Of a stretch of 64,000 bases of DNA, positions 41,468 through 51,861 are shown piece by piece. The DNA comes from Citrobacter sedlakii NBRC 105722 (GTDB taxonomy: Bacteria; Pseudomonadota; Gammaproteobacteria; Enterobacterales; Enterobacteriaceae), in the NCBI RefSeq assembly GCF_000759835.1, contig NZ_BBNB01000001.1, forward strand, positions 372,001 to 436,000, read 5' to 3'. Position numbers and translations under genes: made by a program. The notes under the pieces were generated by a model. The model ran no database searches. It was not told the DNA's origin and worked only from the letters and a program-made list of their open reading frames with translations. The stretch's first letter is position 1; each line of letters opens with the position of its first letter.

Positions 41468-42310
41468 ATGCATTCATTACAACGCAAAGTGCTTCGTACT
41501 ATTTGCCCGGATCAAAAGGGCCTTATCGCGCGTATTACTAATATTTGCTACAAGCACGAACTGAACATTGTGCAGAACAATGAGTTCGTAGACCACCGCA
41601 CCGGACGTTTTTTTATGCGTACCGAACTGGAAGGCATTTTTAACGACGCCACGCTGTTGGCCGATCTCGACAGCGCATTGCCTGAAGGCTCCATTCGCGA
41701 GTTGAATCCGGCAGGACGTCGTCGTGTGGTGATTCTGGTCACGAAAGAAGCGCATTGTCTGGGCGATCTGCTAATGAAAGCCAATTATGGCGGACTGGAT
41801 GTTGAAATTGCCGCTGTGATAGGCAACCACGAGACCCTGCGTTCTTTAGTGGAGCGTTTTGAGATTCCTTTCGAGCTGGTCAGCCATGAGGGTCTGACTC
41901 GTGAAGAGCATGATAAGCAGATGGCGGACGCCATTGACGCGCACCAGCCGGACTACGTCGTGCTGGCAAAATATATGCGGGTACTCACGCCAGCGTTCGT
42001 TGCGCGTTTCCCGAACAAGATCATCAATATTCATCACTCGTTCCTGCCTGCCTTTATCGGCGCGCGTCCGTACCACCAGGCCTACGAGCGCGGCGTAAAA
42101 ATCATTGGCGCGACAGCGCACTATGTCAACGACAATCTGGATGAAGGCCCTATTATCATGCAGGACGTAATCCACGTGGATCATACCTATACCGCGGAGG
42201 ATATGATGCGCGCGGGTCGAGACGTAGAGAAGAACGTGCTGAGCCGCGCGTTGTATCAGGTACTGGCCCAGCGCGTCTTTGTGTACGGTAACCGAACGAT
42301 CATTCTTTAA
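41468..42310 (+). CDS. purU: Formyltetrahydrofolate deformylase
   Basis: Hydrolyses 10-formyl-THF to THF and formate, supplying formate for the PurT route and balancing one-carbon pools. 280 residues from ATG 41468; an in-frame start 11 codons earlier is less likely. N-terminal ACT domain (regulated by Met and Gly in E. coli), then a formyltransferase-fold domain with INIHHSFLPAF and the downstream catalytic Asp. Lies just upstream of the tyrT promoter. Confidence 0.96.
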   Translation: MHSLQRKVLRTICPDQKGLIARITNICYKHELNIVQNNEFVDHRTGRFFMRTELEGIFNDATLLADLDSALPEGSIRELNPAGRRRVVILVTKEAHCLGDLLMKANYGGLDVEIAAVIGNHETLRSLVERFEIPFELVSHEGLTREEHDKQMADAIDAHQPDYVVLAKYMRVLTPAFVARFPNKIINIHHSFLPAFIGARPYHQAYERGVKIIGATAHYVNDNLDEGPIIMQDVIHVDHTYTAEDMMRAGRDVEKNVLSRALYQVLAQRVFVYGNRTIIL

Positions 42311-42391
42311 TCGGCAGCGAAATGAATTGGTTACCTTTGCGTCTTTACGGGCAAAAATCAGGCAACCAGTTCATTTTTGTCACCGGAATGC

Positions 42392-42419
42392 TTTACAGTG
42401 GCGCGTCATTTGATATGAT
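42392..42419 (+). promoter_or_regulatory. tRNA-Tyr operon promoter
   Basis: TTTACA (42392-42397), 16 bp, TATGAT (42414-42419), followed by a GC-rich discriminator (GCGCCCCGC). This is the classic stringently controlled E. coli tyrT promoter layout; Fis sites lie upstream in E. coli. Confidence 0.92.
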
Positions 42420-42467
42420 GCGCCCCGCTTCCCAAAAGGAAGCAGGCCAGTAAATGCTTTACCCCGT

Positions 42468-42552
<85 letters not shown>

Positions 42553-42587
42553 TTTCCGAGCTGTATCTCAAACGATGAATTACCCCT

Positions 42588-42653
<66 letters not shown>

Positions 42654-42672
<19 letters not shown>

Positions 42673-42829
42673 TCACTTCCAAATATCCCAATACTACCCT
42701 AAAGCACAATGCCTTATGTTCTTCCATTGCGGGGAAGGATGAGAAGCGTCGACTAAGGTTCGATTCGAGCGCAGCGAGAAAGCGTTGCCGCAGGCAACGA
42801 CCCGAAGGGCGAGGCGCTATGCGCCGGGT
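42654..42829 (+). repeat. rtT-like repeat, copy 1 (176 bp)
   Basis: Starts with the last 19 bases of the second tRNA (AATCCTTCCCCCACCACCA) and runs for 176 bp to the next copy of that same tail at 42830. Contains a hairpin GTTGCC-GCA-GGCAAC (42784-42798). It resembles the repeats downstream of E. coli tyrT that yield the small rtT RNA. Function uncertain; possibly processing or stringent-response related by the older literature. Confidence 0.75.
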
Positions 42830-42993
42830 AATCCTTCCCCCACCACCATTACTTCCAAATATCCCAATACTACCCTAAAGCACAATGCCTTATGTTCTTC
42901 CATTGCGGGGAAGGATGAGAAGCGTCGACTAAGGTTCGATTCGAGCGTAGCGAGAAAGCGTTGCCGCAGGCAACGACCCGAAGGGCGAGGCGC
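42830..42993 (+). repeat. rtT-like repeat, copy 2 (diverges after 42993)
   Basis: Matches copy 1 for about 164 bases with two differences that I can see (one in the CATYAC just after the tRNA-tail segment, one in GCGYAG). It opens with a decoy copy of the tRNA 3' tail that is not attached to a tRNA body. After 42993 the sequence departs. The near-identity points to recent duplication or gene conversion. Confidence 0.75.
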
Positions 42994-43022
42994 AGCCGCC
43001 ATCCGACGCTTTCACTGAAAAC

Positions 43023-43046
43023 AAAAAACCCTGCCGGAGCAGGGTT
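43023..43046 (-). terminator. Intrinsic terminator of narGHJI
   Basis: Minus-strand stem: AACCCTGC (43027-43034) with GCAGGGTT (43039-43046), loop CGGA, then a run of U (A-run 43023-43028 on plus). It lies 20 bp after narI. Confidence 0.9.
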
Positions 43047-43066
43047 CAGTACGAGAAATTAGCACA

Positions 43067-43744
43067 TCAGCGACGTGCACGCACAATCTGGTATTTGCGC
43101 GTCAGGTACTCTACCGGCGCGCTCCAGATATGCACAAGACGGGAGAACGGGAACAGCAGGAATAGCGTCATCCCGAGTACCAGGTGCAGACGGAAAATAA
43201 ACGCCACGCCGTCAAGATGCGCCGAGGCGCCACCGTGGAAAGTCACGACAGACTGCGCCCAGCCGACCAGCTTCATCATCTCGCTACCGTCCATATGCTG
43301 AGCGGAGAACGGTATCGTCAGCAGCCCCAGCGCGCACTGAATCACCAGCAGCGACAGGATCAGAATATCTGCGCCAGTGGTCGTTGCCCGTACGCGTGGA
43401 CTGAACAGACGGCGTTTCAGCAGCAGTACGCCGCCGACCAGGGTCATCAGGCCCGCCGCCCCGCCACCGATCATCGCCATCTTTTGCTTTACGTCGACGG
43501 GCAGGAAGGATTCATACATCCAGTGAGGCGTTAACATACCGAGAAAGTGACCGGCAAAGATCCCCAAAATGCCGAAATGGAACAGGTTAGACGCCAGGTT
43601 CATCCCCTTGCGATCCAGCATCTGGCTGGATGCGGCACGCCAGGTGTACTGACCATAGTCATAGCGTAGCCAACTGCCAATCAGAAAGACCGACCCGGCG
43701 ATGTACGGGTAGATATCAAAGAAGAACATATTCAGGAAGTGCAT
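43067..43744 (-). CDS. narI: Respiratory nitrate reductase 1 gamma chain (cytochrome b)
   Basis: 225-residue membrane anchor that takes electrons from quinol and holds two b hemes. Five membrane segments; candidate heme His residues in the [18 protein letters not shown] and FRLHLVLGM regions. The start overlaps the narJ stop (TAATG). Last gene of narGHJI. Confidence 0.97.
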   Translation of the reverse strand: MHFLNMFFFDIYPYIAGSVFLIGSWLRYDYGQYTWRAASSQMLDRKGMNLASNLFHFGILGIFAGHFLGMLTPHWMYESFLPVDVKQKMAMIGGGAAGLMTLVGGVLLLKRRLFSPRVRATTTGADILILSLLVIQCALGLLTIPFSAQHMDGSEMMKLVGWAQSVVTFHGGASAHLDGVAFIFRLHLVLGMTLFLLFPFSRLVHIWSAPVEYLTRKYQIVRARR

Positions 43745-44454
43745 TATTGCTGTCCTCCGGTGGTGATATTCAGGTATTGCGGCGCGACGGCGCCAGCAAA
43801 ACGACGTTGGTGAGCAGCGATTTCCGACTCGCCGCAGCCCTGATCGGCAAAGAATTTCACCTGCTCTTCTTCCCAGACCGCATCAAGCGCCTGCGGCGTA
43901 TCGTCGCGCACTTCATCCGCAATTTTTTCGGCGACTTTGTCGCTGTCGATGGTGGTCTTCGCCAGCTTCAGCAGCAGGTCGAACAGCACCGCATAGCGGC
44001 TTTCACGCTGTTGCAAGCGCGCGCTCAGCAACGCCAGAATCGGCGCGATATCCTGCAAACCGCCCAGCGCCTCGTTTTTCGGCAACTGCGCCAGGTATTC
44101 GAGATACAGCGGCAGATGATCCGGCAATTCGCGGCTGTCGAGTTGCAACCCGTGCTGCTCATACTGCGCCATCAGGTCAACCATCGCCTGACCACGATCG
44201 CGTGACTCGCCGTGCACATGTTCAAACAGCAGCAGCGACGTAGCGCGCCCGCGGTCAAACAGTTCGCTGTACCTGGCCTGCACATCCAGCATGTCCTGTG
44301 CGGTTAAATCACGCAGGAAAACGCTGAGCTGATGCGCATCCTCTTTATCGAGGTTTTCCGATGACGCGAGTGCTTCGTAAAGCTCCTGCTGATGCTGCCA
44401 CAGGGCAGCATCAGGGTACTCGAGCAGACGCGAAACAATGACGAGTTCAATCAT
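43744..44454 (-). CDS. narJ: Nitrate reductase molybdenum cofactor assembly chaperone
   Basis: 236-residue cytosolic chaperone (TorD/DmsD/NarJ family) that binds NarG and oversees insertion of the molybdenum cofactor and iron-sulfur clusters. All-helical; the family segment [19 protein letters not shown] is present. ATGA overlap with narH, one-base overlap with narI. Not part of the final enzyme. Confidence 0.96.
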   Translation of the reverse strand: MIELVIVSRLLEYPDAALWQHQQELYEALASSENLDKEDAHQLSVFLRDLTAQDMLDVQARYSELFDRGRATSLLLFEHVHGESRDRGQAMVDLMAQYEQHGLQLDSRELPDHLPLYLEYLAQLPKNEALGGLQDIAPILALLSARLQQRESRYAVLFDLLLKLAKTTIDSDKVAEKIADEVRDDTPQALDAVWEEEQVKFFADQGCGESEIAAHQRRFAGAVAPQYLNITTGGQQ

Positions 44455-45986
44455 TGGTGCGACTCCGTTTTGCTGGTCACATCGATGGCATCAATGCGGC
44501 GACTGTTGAACAGGTTGAACTTGCTGTCAGAACCGTGGCAGCCGTCGCCGAAGGTAAAGCCACAGCCGCTTTTCTCCGGGAACGCATCACGCGCCAGTTC
44601 ACGGTGGCTGCTCGGCACCACAAAACGATCTTCGTAGTTAGCGATCGCCAGATAACGATACATCTCCTGAGCCTGCGCTTCACTTAAGCCCACTTCTTCC
44701 AGCGCGCGGGTATCCGCTTTGCCGTCTACGGTTTCCGCACGTTTGTAATGACGCATCGCCAGCATACGTTTCAGCGCCAGCAGCACCGGCTGGGTATCCC
44801 CTGCCGTCAGCAGATTCGCCAGGTACTGAACCGGAATACGCAGGCTCTCCACGTCCGGCAGAATACCGTTGCTGCCCAGTTCGCCCGCATCCGCGGCAGA
44901 CTGAATCGGCGACAGCGGCGGCACATACCAGACCATCGGCAGCGTACGGTATTCCGGATGCAGCGGCAGCGCCAGCTTCCAGTCCATCGCCATTTTGTAC
45001 ACCGGCGACTGCTGCGCCGCGTCAATCACGCTCTGCGGCACGCCGTCTTTCAGCGCCTGTTCGATCACTGCCGGATCGTTCGGATCGAGGAACACATCAA
45101 GCTGACGCTGATACAGGTCCTTCTCGTTTTCGGTGCTGGCGGCATTCTCAATCGCATCGGCGTCGTACAACAGCACGCCGAGGTAGCGGATACGACCGAC
45201 ACAGGTTTCAGAGCACACAGTCGGCTGACCGGCTTCGATACGCGGGTAACAGAAGATGCACTTCTCTGACTTGCCGCTCTTCCAGTTGAAGTAGATTTTT
45301 TTGTACGGGCAGCCGGTGATGCACATACGCCAGCCGCGGCACTTGTCCTGGTCGATCAGCACGATGCCGTCTTCTTCACGCTTATAAATGGCGCCGCTCG
45401 GACAAGTCGCCACACATGCCGGGTTCAGGCAGTGTTCGCACAGACGCGGCAGGTACATCATGAAGGTGTTTTCGAACTGGCCGTACATCGCCTTCTGCAT
45501 GTTTTCGAAGTTCTGGTCTTTGGCGCGTTTTTCAAACTCGCCGCCCAGAATCTCCTCCCAGTTCGGGCCGCTGGTGATCTTGTCCATCCGCTGGCCGGTG
45601 ATCAGCGAGCGCGGACGGGCGATCGGCTGGTGTTTACTTTCCGGCGCGTTGTGCAGATTCTGATAGTCGTAGTCAAACGGCTCATAGTAATCATCAATGC
45701 CCGGCAGATGCGGGTTGGCGAAAATTTTACCGAGCAGCATCGCACGGTTACCCATGCGCGGCTGCAGTTTGCCGTTGATTTTACGGATCCAGCCGCCCTT
45801 CCATTTCTCCTGGTTTTCCCAGTCGTTCGGGAAGCCGACGCCCGGTTTGCTTTCCACATTGTTGAACCAGGCGTATTCCATGCCTTCACGACTGGTCCAG
45901 ACGTTTTTACAGGTGACCGAGCAGGTATGACAGCCGATGCATTTATCCAGATTCAGCACCATGCCGACTTGTGAACGAATTTTCAT
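44451..45986 (-). CDS. narH: Respiratory nitrate reductase 1 beta chain
   Basis: 511-residue electron-transfer subunit with four iron-sulfur clusters. The Cys groups are visible as CIGCHTCSVTCKNVW, CEHCLNPACVATC, CRGWRMCITGCPY and CIFCYPR; the Trp in CRGW marks the 3Fe-4S site. It passes electrons from NarI to NarG on the cytoplasmic face. ATGA overlaps at both ends. Confidence 0.97.
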   Translation of the reverse strand: MKIRSQVGMVLNLDKCIGCHTCSVTCKNVWTSREGMEYAWFNNVESKPGVGFPNDWENQEKWKGGWIRKINGKLQPRMGNRAMLLGKIFANPHLPGIDDYYEPFDYDYQNLHNAPESKHQPIARPRSLITGQRMDKITSGPNWEEILGGEFEKRAKDQNFENMQKAMYGQFENTFMMYLPRLCEHCLNPACVATCPSGAIYKREEDGIVLIDQDKCRGWRMCITGCPYKKIYFNWKSGKSEKCIFCYPRIEAGQPTVCSETCVGRIRYLGVLLYDADAIENAASTENEKDLYQRQLDVFLDPNDPAVIEQALKDGVPQSVIDAAQQSPVYKMAMDWKLALPLHPEYRTLPMVWYVPPLSPIQSAADAGELGSNGILPDVESLRIPVQYLANLLTAGDTQPVLLALKRMLAMRHYKRAETVDGKADTRALEEVGLSEAQAQEMYRYLAIANYEDRFVVPSSHRELARDAFPEKSGCGFTFGDGCHGSDSKFNLFNSRRIDAIDVTSKTESHQ

Positions 45987-48900
45987 TTTACGCTCTCCTG
46001 TACCTGGTCATTGCCTTCGCCATCCAACCAGTTAATGTTCTTCATCTTACGTACCACCACAAATTCATCGCGGTTAGAGCCGACGGTGCCGTAGTAGTTA
46101 AAACCGTAGGCCAGTTGCGCATAACCCCCGATCATATGGGTTGGTTTCGGCGTAATACGGGTAACCGAGTTGTGGATCCCGCCGCGCTGCTGCGTGATTT
46201 CCGAGCCCGGCAGGTTCACGATACGTTCCTGCGCGTGGTACATCATGGTCATCCCCGCAGGCACGCGCTGGCTGACGACTGCGCGCGCGGTCAGCGCACC
46301 GTTGCTGTTAAACACTTCGATCCAGTCGTTATCTTCAATCCCCAGATCTTTCGCATCGATTTCGCTCATCCAGACAATCGGACCGCCGCGAGAGAGCGTC
46401 AGCATCAGCAGGTTGTCACTGTAGGTGGAGTGGATACCCCACTTCTGGTGCGGCGTCAGGAAGTTGAGCGCTTTTTCCGGGTTACCGTTGGATTTCTCGC
46501 CCATGACCGCTTTCACCGAACGGGTGTCGATTGGCGGACGGTAAACCAGCAGGCTTTCGCCAAAATCACGCATCCACTGGTGATCCTGATACAGCGACTG
46601 GCGACCAGACAGGGTTCGCCATGGAATCAACTCGTGAACGTTGGTGTAGCCGGCGTTATAGGACACGTGCTCATCTTCCAGGCCAGACCAGGTCGGGCTG
46701 GAGATGATCTTACGCGGCTGCGCCTGAATATCGCGGAAGCGAATTTTCTCTTCCTCTTTATTTGTCGCCAGATGCGTATGGTCACGACCGGTAAACTCGC
46801 TGAGCGCCGCCCAGGCTTTGACCGCCACCTGACCGTTGGTTTCCGGCGCCAGCGTCAGGATCATCTCTGCGGCATCAATCGCCGTGTTGAGCATCGGCTG
46901 GCCTTTCGCCGGCCCCTCTGCCTTGGTGTAATTGAGTTTGCGCAGCAGATCCATTTCACTTTGGGTATTCCACGCGATGCCTTTACCGCCGTTACCGATT
47001 TTCTCCATCAGCGGGCCGATAGAGGTGAAACGCTCATACGTTGCCGGATAGTCGCGCTCCACGGTCATGATGTGCGGCGCGGTGACGCCCGGAATCAGAT
47101 CGCATTCGCCTTTTTTCCAGTCCTTCACGTCCAGCGGCTGCGCCAGCTCGGCGGCTGAGTCATGCTGGATCGGCAGCGTGACGACGTCCGTTTCCTGGCC
47201 GAGATGGCCGACGCAGACCTCAGAGAATTTTTTCGCGATGCCTTTATAGATTTCCCAGTCGCTTTTCGATTCCCAGGCCGGGTCGACGGCGGCGGAAAGC
47301 GGATGAATAAACGGATGCATATCCGAGGTATTCATGTCGTCTTTTTCGTACCAGGTCGCGGTCGGCAACACGATGTCGGAGTACAGACAGGTGCTCGACA
47401 GACGGAAATCCAGCGTCACCACCAGATCCAGCTTGCCGTCGAGGCCATTGTCCCGCCATTCGACTTCTTCCGGCTTCACGCCGCCCTGCTGTCCCAGATC
47501 TTTCCCCTGAATCCCGTTTTCAGTACCGAGCAGATACTTGAGCATGTACTCATGGCCCTTACCGGAAGACCCCAGCAGGTTGGAGCGCCAGATAAACAGG
47601 TTACGCGGATGGTTTTTACCGTTTTCCGGCTGTTCGGCCGCAAAGCGAATTGAGCCGTCTTTAAGCGATTTAACGGTGTAATCGACCGGCGTCATGCCTG
47701 CTTTTTTAGCTTCTTCTGCGATGGTCAGCGGGTTGGTGCCCAACTGCGGCGCCGACGGCAACCACCCCATACGCTCAGCGCGCACGTTGAAGTCGATCAG
47801 ATGCCCGCTATAGCGGGATTTGTCCGCCAGCGGCGACAACAATTCCTGCGCGGTGACCGTCTCGTAGCGCCACTGGCTGGAGTGATTGTAGAAATAAGAG
47901 GTGCTGTTCATATGGCGCGCAGGACGCTGCCAGTCGAGCGCAAAGGCCAGCGGCTGCCAGCCGGTCTGCGGACGCAGTTTTTCCTGGCCGACATAGTGCG
48001 CCCAACCGCCGCCGCTCTGGCCGATACAACCGCAGAACACCAGCATGTTGATCAAACCGCGATAGTTCATATCGAGGTGATACCAGTGGTTCAGCCCGGC
48101 GCCAACAATGATCATTGAACGACCGTGGGTTTTATCGGCGTTATCGGCAAATTCACGGGCGATGCGCACGATGTGCGCGCGTGGGACACCGGTGATTTGC
48201 TCAGCCCACGCCGGAGTGTACGCTTTAATGTCGTCGTAGCTGGTCGCGCAGTTGGCGTCGTTCAGGCCACGCTCCAGACCATAGTTGGCCATCGTCAGGT
48301 CGTACACGGTGGTGACCAGCGCAGAGGTGCCGTCCGCCAGTTGCAGACGTTTGGCCGGCAGTTTGTGCAACAGAACGTTTTCCAGTTCAACTTTGTTGAA
48401 ATGTTCTGTGCCTTCCCCGCCAAAGTACGGGAAGCCAACTTCGGCGATCTCGTCCTGGCTGCCCAGCAGGCTCAGTTGCAATTCTGTCTCAGCGCCGGTC
48501 GTCCCATCGCGCTGCTCGAGGTTCCATTTGCCTTTTTCGCCCCAGCGGAAACCAATTGAGCCGTTCGGCGCCACCATGTCGCCGTTGCTGTTCATGGCGA
48601 CAGTTTTCCACTGCGGATTGTTTTCCTGGCCCAGCGCATCGACGAGGTCGGCGGCGCGCAGCATACGGCCTGCGGCGTAATAACCGTCGCGCTCTTCCAG
48701 CATCACCAGCATCGGCATGTCGGTGTAGCGACGCACATAGTCAGTAAAATACTGGCTCGGGTTGTCGAGATGGAATTCGCGCAGCATAACGTGGCCCATC
48801 GCCAGCGCCATCGCCGCATCGGTGCCCTGCTTCGGCGCCAGCCATAAATCACAGAGCTTGGCGATTTCAGCATAGTCCGGCGTGACCGCAACGGTCTTGG

Positions 48901-49726
48901 TGCCTTTGTAGCGCACTTCTGTAAAGAAGTGGGCATCCGGAGTACGGGTCTGCGGAACGTTGGATCCCCAGGCAATGATGTAGCTGGAGTTATACCAGTC
49001 GGCGGATTCCGGCACGTCGGTCTGCTCGCCCCAGGTCTGCGGAGACGCCGGAGGCAGGTCGCAATACCAGTCGTAGAAGCTCAGGCAGGTGCCGCCTATC
49101 AAAGAGAGATAACGCGCGCCAGAGGCATAAGAGACCATCGACATCGCCGGGATCGGCGAGAAGCCCGCAACGCGGTCCGGGCCGTAGGTTTTAACGGTAT
49201 AGACGTTCGAGGCAGCAATCAGTTCATTCACTTCCTGCCAGGAAGAACGCACGAAGCCACCGCGACCGCGCGCCTGCTTGAAGCTTTTTGCTTTGTCGGC
49301 GTCTTCAATGATGGATGCCCAGGCATCAACCGGATCGCTGTGCAGTTTTTTCGCCTCACGCCACATCTTCATCAGACGTTTGCGCATCAGCGGATATTTC
49401 AGTCGGTTAGCGCTGTAGAGATACCAGGAGTAGCTCGCCCCACGCGGGCAGCCTCGCGGCTCGTGGTTCGGCATGTCGGGACGGGTACGCGGGTAATCGG
49501 TTTGCTGGGTTTCCCAGGTCACCAGACCGTTCTTGACGTAGATTTTCCAGCTGCATGAGCCGGTGCAGTTCACCCCGTGCGTTGAACGCACGATTTTATC
49601 GTGCTGCCAGCGGCTTCTGTATCCATCTTCCCAGTCCCGGTTAGTTTCGAGAAGCTGGCCGTGCCCATCGGCAAAGGTTTCGCCCTTCTGCTTGAAGTAG
49701 CGAAACCGATCCAGGAATTTACTCAT
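45983..49726 (-). CDS. narG: Respiratory nitrate reductase 1 alpha chain
   Basis: 1247-residue molybdenum bis-MGD catalytic subunit reducing nitrate to nitrite. The N-terminal FS0 cluster ligands His50, Cys54, Cys58 and Cys93 appear in HGVNCTGSC and RGCPRGASY. Start at 49726 is chosen from MSKFLDRFRYFKQKGETFAD and its AGGAGAGA-like ribosome site; a 40-codon upstream extension has no support. First gene of narGHJI, under FNR and NarL sites. Confidence 0.98.
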   Translation of the reverse strand: MSKFLDRFRYFKQKGETFADGHGQLLETNRDWEDGYRSRWQHDKIVRSTHGVNCTGSCSWKIYVKNGLVTWETQQTDYPRTRPDMPNHEPRGCPRGASYSWYLYSANRLKYPLMRKRLMKMWREAKKLHSDPVDAWASIIEDADKAKSFKQARGRGGFVRSSWQEVNELIAASNVYTVKTYGPDRVAGFSPIPAMSMVSYASGARYLSLIGGTCLSFYDWYCDLPPASPQTWGEQTDVPESADWYNSSYIIAWGSNVPQTRTPDAHFFTEVRYKGTKTVAVTPDYAEIAKLCDLWLAPKQGTDAAMALAMGHVMLREFHLDNPSQYFTDYVRRYTDMPMLVMLEERDGYYAAGRMLRAADLVDALGQENNPQWKTVAMNSNGDMVAPNGSIGFRWGEKGKWNLEQRDGTTGAETELQLSLLGSQDEIAEVGFPYFGGEGTEHFNKVELENVLLHKLPAKRLQLADGTSALVTTVYDLTMANYGLERGLNDANCATSYDDIKAYTPAWAEQITGVPRAHIVRIAREFADNADKTHGRSMIIVGAGLNHWYHLDMNYRGLINMLVFCGCIGQSGGGWAHYVGQEKLRPQTGWQPLAFALDWQRPARHMNSTSYFYNHSSQWRYETVTAQELLSPLADKSRYSGHLIDFNVRAERMGWLPSAPQLGTNPLTIAEEAKKAGMTPVDYTVKSLKDGSIRFAAEQPENGKNHPRNLFIWRSNLLGSSGKGHEYMLKYLLGTENGIQGKDLGQQGGVKPEEVEWRDNGLDGKLDLVVTLDFRLSSTCLYSDIVLPTATWYEKDDMNTSDMHPFIHPLSAAVDPAWESKSDWEIYKGIAKKFSEVCVGHLGQETDVVTLPIQHDSAAELAQPLDVKDWKKGECDLIPGVTAPHIMTVERDYPATYERFTSIGPLMEKIGNGGKGIAWNTQSEMDLLRKLNYTKAEGPAKGQPMLNTAIDAAEMILTLAPETNGQVAVKAWAALSEFTGRDHTHLATNKEEEKIRFRDIQAQPRKIISSPTWSGLEDEHVSYNAGYTNVHELIPWRTLSGRQSLYQDHQWMRDFGESLLVYRPPIDTRSVKAVMGEKSNGNPEKALNFLTPHQKWGIHSTYSDNLLMLTLSRGGPIVWMSEIDAKDLGIEDNDWIEVFNSNGALTARAVVSQRVPAGMTMMYHAQERIVNLPGSEITQQRGGIHNSVTRITPKPTHMIGGYAQLAYGFNYYGTVGSNRDEFVVVRKMKNINWLDGEGNDQVQESVK

Positions 49727-49816
49727 CGGTTCTCTCCTGTGGGAGCCTGACGGCTCTCTGATAAATCGACATTGCTTAATTGCTGCTGACGGTAACGCGC
49801 TGAAAGGACGTGGGAA

Positions 49817-49830
49817 TTGATAACGATCAA
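49817..49830. promoter_or_regulatory. FNR box of narG
   Basis: TTGAT-AACG-ATCAA is a perfect match to the FNR consensus, 91 bp upstream of the narG start. Same place and sequence type as in E. coli narG, so anaerobic activation is very likely. Confidence 0.92.
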
Positions 49831-49867
49831 GGCAGACCGGGAACAAAACGACGGGTAAATTTGGTTA

Positions 49868-49980
49868 TACCCCTTTGGGGGGATTTAACAAAAATATATA
49901 ACATTATGTTTTTAATGAAAATATTTTCAGGCAATACTACGCTAAATGTTAAATTTTACCGGCGTGGGTATTAAGGGGTA
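49868..49980. promoter_or_regulatory. NarL heptamer sites and AT-rich IHF-type region upstream of narG
   Basis: NarL heptamers TACCCCT at 49868-49874 (plus strand) and, on the minus strand, TACCCCT (49974-49980) and TACCCAC (49964-49970). The AT-rich stretch between them (49889-49930) suits IHF bending, which brings distal NarL-P to the promoter in E. coli narG. Sites by motif match. Confidence 0.75.
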
Positions 49981-50067
49981 TGCCCCCTGCATGACCCCTT
50001 TACGCCGATGTAACCGACAGGCTAAGCGTCTAAAAATACATCAGTATGTTGTAACTAATTGCAGGAT

Positions 50068-50093
50068 AAAAAAAGCGCGGTCTAACACCGCGC
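50068..50093 (-). terminator. Intrinsic terminator after narK
   Basis: Minus-strand stem GCGCGGT (50075-50081) with ACCGCGC (50087-50093), loop CTAAC, then seven U (A-run 50068-50074). It separates narK from the narG promoter region. Confidence 0.92.
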
Positions 50094-50117
50094 AAAGGAT
50101 AATCAATAACGACTTTT

Positions 50118-51509
50118 TTATTTATTGGAATGACGCCCATATACCAGCCAGGTGATAACCACGCAGGCGATATAGAAGAACAGGAACACTTTCATTGCAC
50201 CAACCGGCGAACCGGTTAACGCCAGCGATGTGCCGAACGCTTTCGGGATAAAGAAACCGCCAATCGCGCCAATGGCCGAGATAAAGCCCAGCGCTGCCGC
50301 CGTGTCGGTAGCCGCTTCTCGCATCGCTTTCTCTTCCGAACCGCCTTCCGCTTTTACGCGGTCCATCGTCAGCTTACGGAAAATCACCGAGATCATCTGA
50401 AACGTTGAACCGCTCCCCAGCCCGGCAGTCATGAACAAGGCGAGGAACACCACAAAGAAGGCGATAAAGCTGCCGCCGGTACCGTTTGTGGGCAGCGTCA
50501 GGAACAACAGACCGCTGAATATCGCCATCAGCACGAAGTTCACCAGCGTGACGCGGGTACCGCCGAGACGGTCGGAAATAGCCCCGCCCGCCGAGCGCGC
50601 CAGCGCGCCAATAAACGGCCCAAAGAAGGCGTAATGCAGAATCTGTACATCAGGGAACTGAGTTTTCGACAGCATCGCAAACCCGGCAGAAAAGCCGATG
50701 AACGAGCCAAACGTCGCCAGATACAGCAGGCTCATGATCCACAAGTGGCCGCGTTTCAGGACCGGTAGCTGCTCTTTCAGAGACGCTTTGGAAGTCGCCA
50801 GTTCATTCATACCAAACCATGCGGCCAGGGTGAAAATGGCCAGGAACGGCACCCAAATCCACGCGGCGTTCGCCAGGTACAGCTGCGAACCGTCGGGTTG
50901 TTCAACACCGTGACTGCCGAAGAGGGCGAAAATGGACAGCGAAACCACCAGCGGCGCAACCAGTTGCATGACGCTCACGCCCATGTTGCCGAGACCACCG
51001 TTCAGACCCAGCGCGCCACCTTGCTTCTGTTTTGGAAAGAAAAAGCTGATGTTCGCCATACTGGAGGCAAAGTTAGCCCCGGCAAAACCGCACAGCAGAG
51101 AGATCAGAATAAAAGTGCTGAACGGCGTGGAGGTATCCTGTACCGCAAATCCTAACCATACGCATGGCACAATCAAAATCCCGGTGCTGAAGGCGGTCCA
51201 GCGGCGACCGCCAAATACTGGCACCATGAAAGAGTACGGCACACGCAGCAGCGCGCCGGAAACTGACGGCAACGCAGTCAGCATAAACAGCTGATCGGTG
51301 GTGAAGTTAAATCCTACCTTCGGCAAATTGACCGCCACAGCACTGAACAACATCCATACGCAAAACGCCAGCAGCAGACAAGGGACGGAAATCCACAGGT
51401 TGCGGCTGGCGATGCGATGACCCCGTTGCGCCCAGAATGCCGGATCTTCCGGACGCCATTCTGTAATTACTGCTCCAGATGCCCTTTCAGGGACGGATGA
51501 ATGACTCAT
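50118..51509 (-). CDS. narK: Nitrate/nitrite antiporter NarK
   Basis: 463-residue major-facilitator protein with 12 membrane segments that exchanges cytosolic nitrite for nitrate. Start ATG 51509 follows AGAGGTG; a GTG two codons up is possible. Nitrate signature motifs lie in FAGANFASSMANISFFFP and GLNGGLGNMGVS, and again in GLGSGSTFQMISVIF. A perfect FNR box lies upstream. Divergent from narX. Confidence 0.97.
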   Translation of the reverse strand: MSHSSVPERASGAVITEWRPEDPAFWAQRGHRIASRNLWISVPCLLLAFCVWMLFSAVAVNLPKVGFNFTTDQLFMLTALPSVSGALLRVPYSFMVPVFGGRRWTAFSTGILIVPCVWLGFAVQDTSTPFSTFILISLLCGFAGANFASSMANISFFFPKQKQGGALGLNGGLGNMGVSVMQLVAPLVVSLSIFALFGSHGVEQPDGSQLYLANAAWIWVPFLAIFTLAAWFGMNELATSKASLKEQLPVLKRGHLWIMSLLYLATFGSFIGFSAGFAMLSKTQFPDVQILHYAFFGPFIGALARSAGGAISDRLGGTRVTLVNFVLMAIFSGLLFLTLPTNGTGGSFIAFFVVFLALFMTAGLGSGSTFQMISVIFRKLTMDRVKAEGGSEEKAMREAATDTAAALGFISAIGAIGGFFIPKAFGTSLALTGSPVGAMKVFLFFYIACVVITWLVYGRHSNK

Positions 51510-51568
51510 AGACACCTCTGATACTCGATTTAATGTCTGCCACCTTAGGGTTTACGGGATTTGGTAAG

Positions 51569-51582
51569 TTGATATAAATCAA
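51569..51582. promoter_or_regulatory. FNR box in the narK-narX intergenic region
   Basis: TTGAT-ATAA-ATCAA, a perfect FNR consensus match, 60 bp before narK. In the 352-bp gap several TACYYMT-like NarL heptamers (for example TACTCCC, TACTCAC near 51616-51690) are also visible. Anaerobic, nitrate-dependent activation of narK is expected. Confidence 0.88.
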
Positions 51583-51861
51583 AGGAAAAGCCGTCATTCT
51601 GCGGCCCAAAAAATGATGATCACCCTAAGTGAGTAGCGCGTATCGGTAAAAAATATGTGGTTTTTCACCATACTGAGTCACCCTACTCCCTCCTTCGCAA
51701 AATCCCTGCCACTCGCGGCAATTAAGAGGTAACTCGTTTTAGGTATGGGTATACTCCAGGTGATAGCCGAGAATAACGCCACTGCCCGCCCTCGCCCGCA
51801 GTATCGTCATTCATTGGGGTCACGACTCCCCGCAGCCAGTGACCTGAAGGAAGAAGGTTTT

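Noticed and set aside
45971-47158. 395-codon plus-strand ORF opposite narG
   Set aside because: Antisense shadow of narG with no recognisable domain, and it spans the narG-narH junction.
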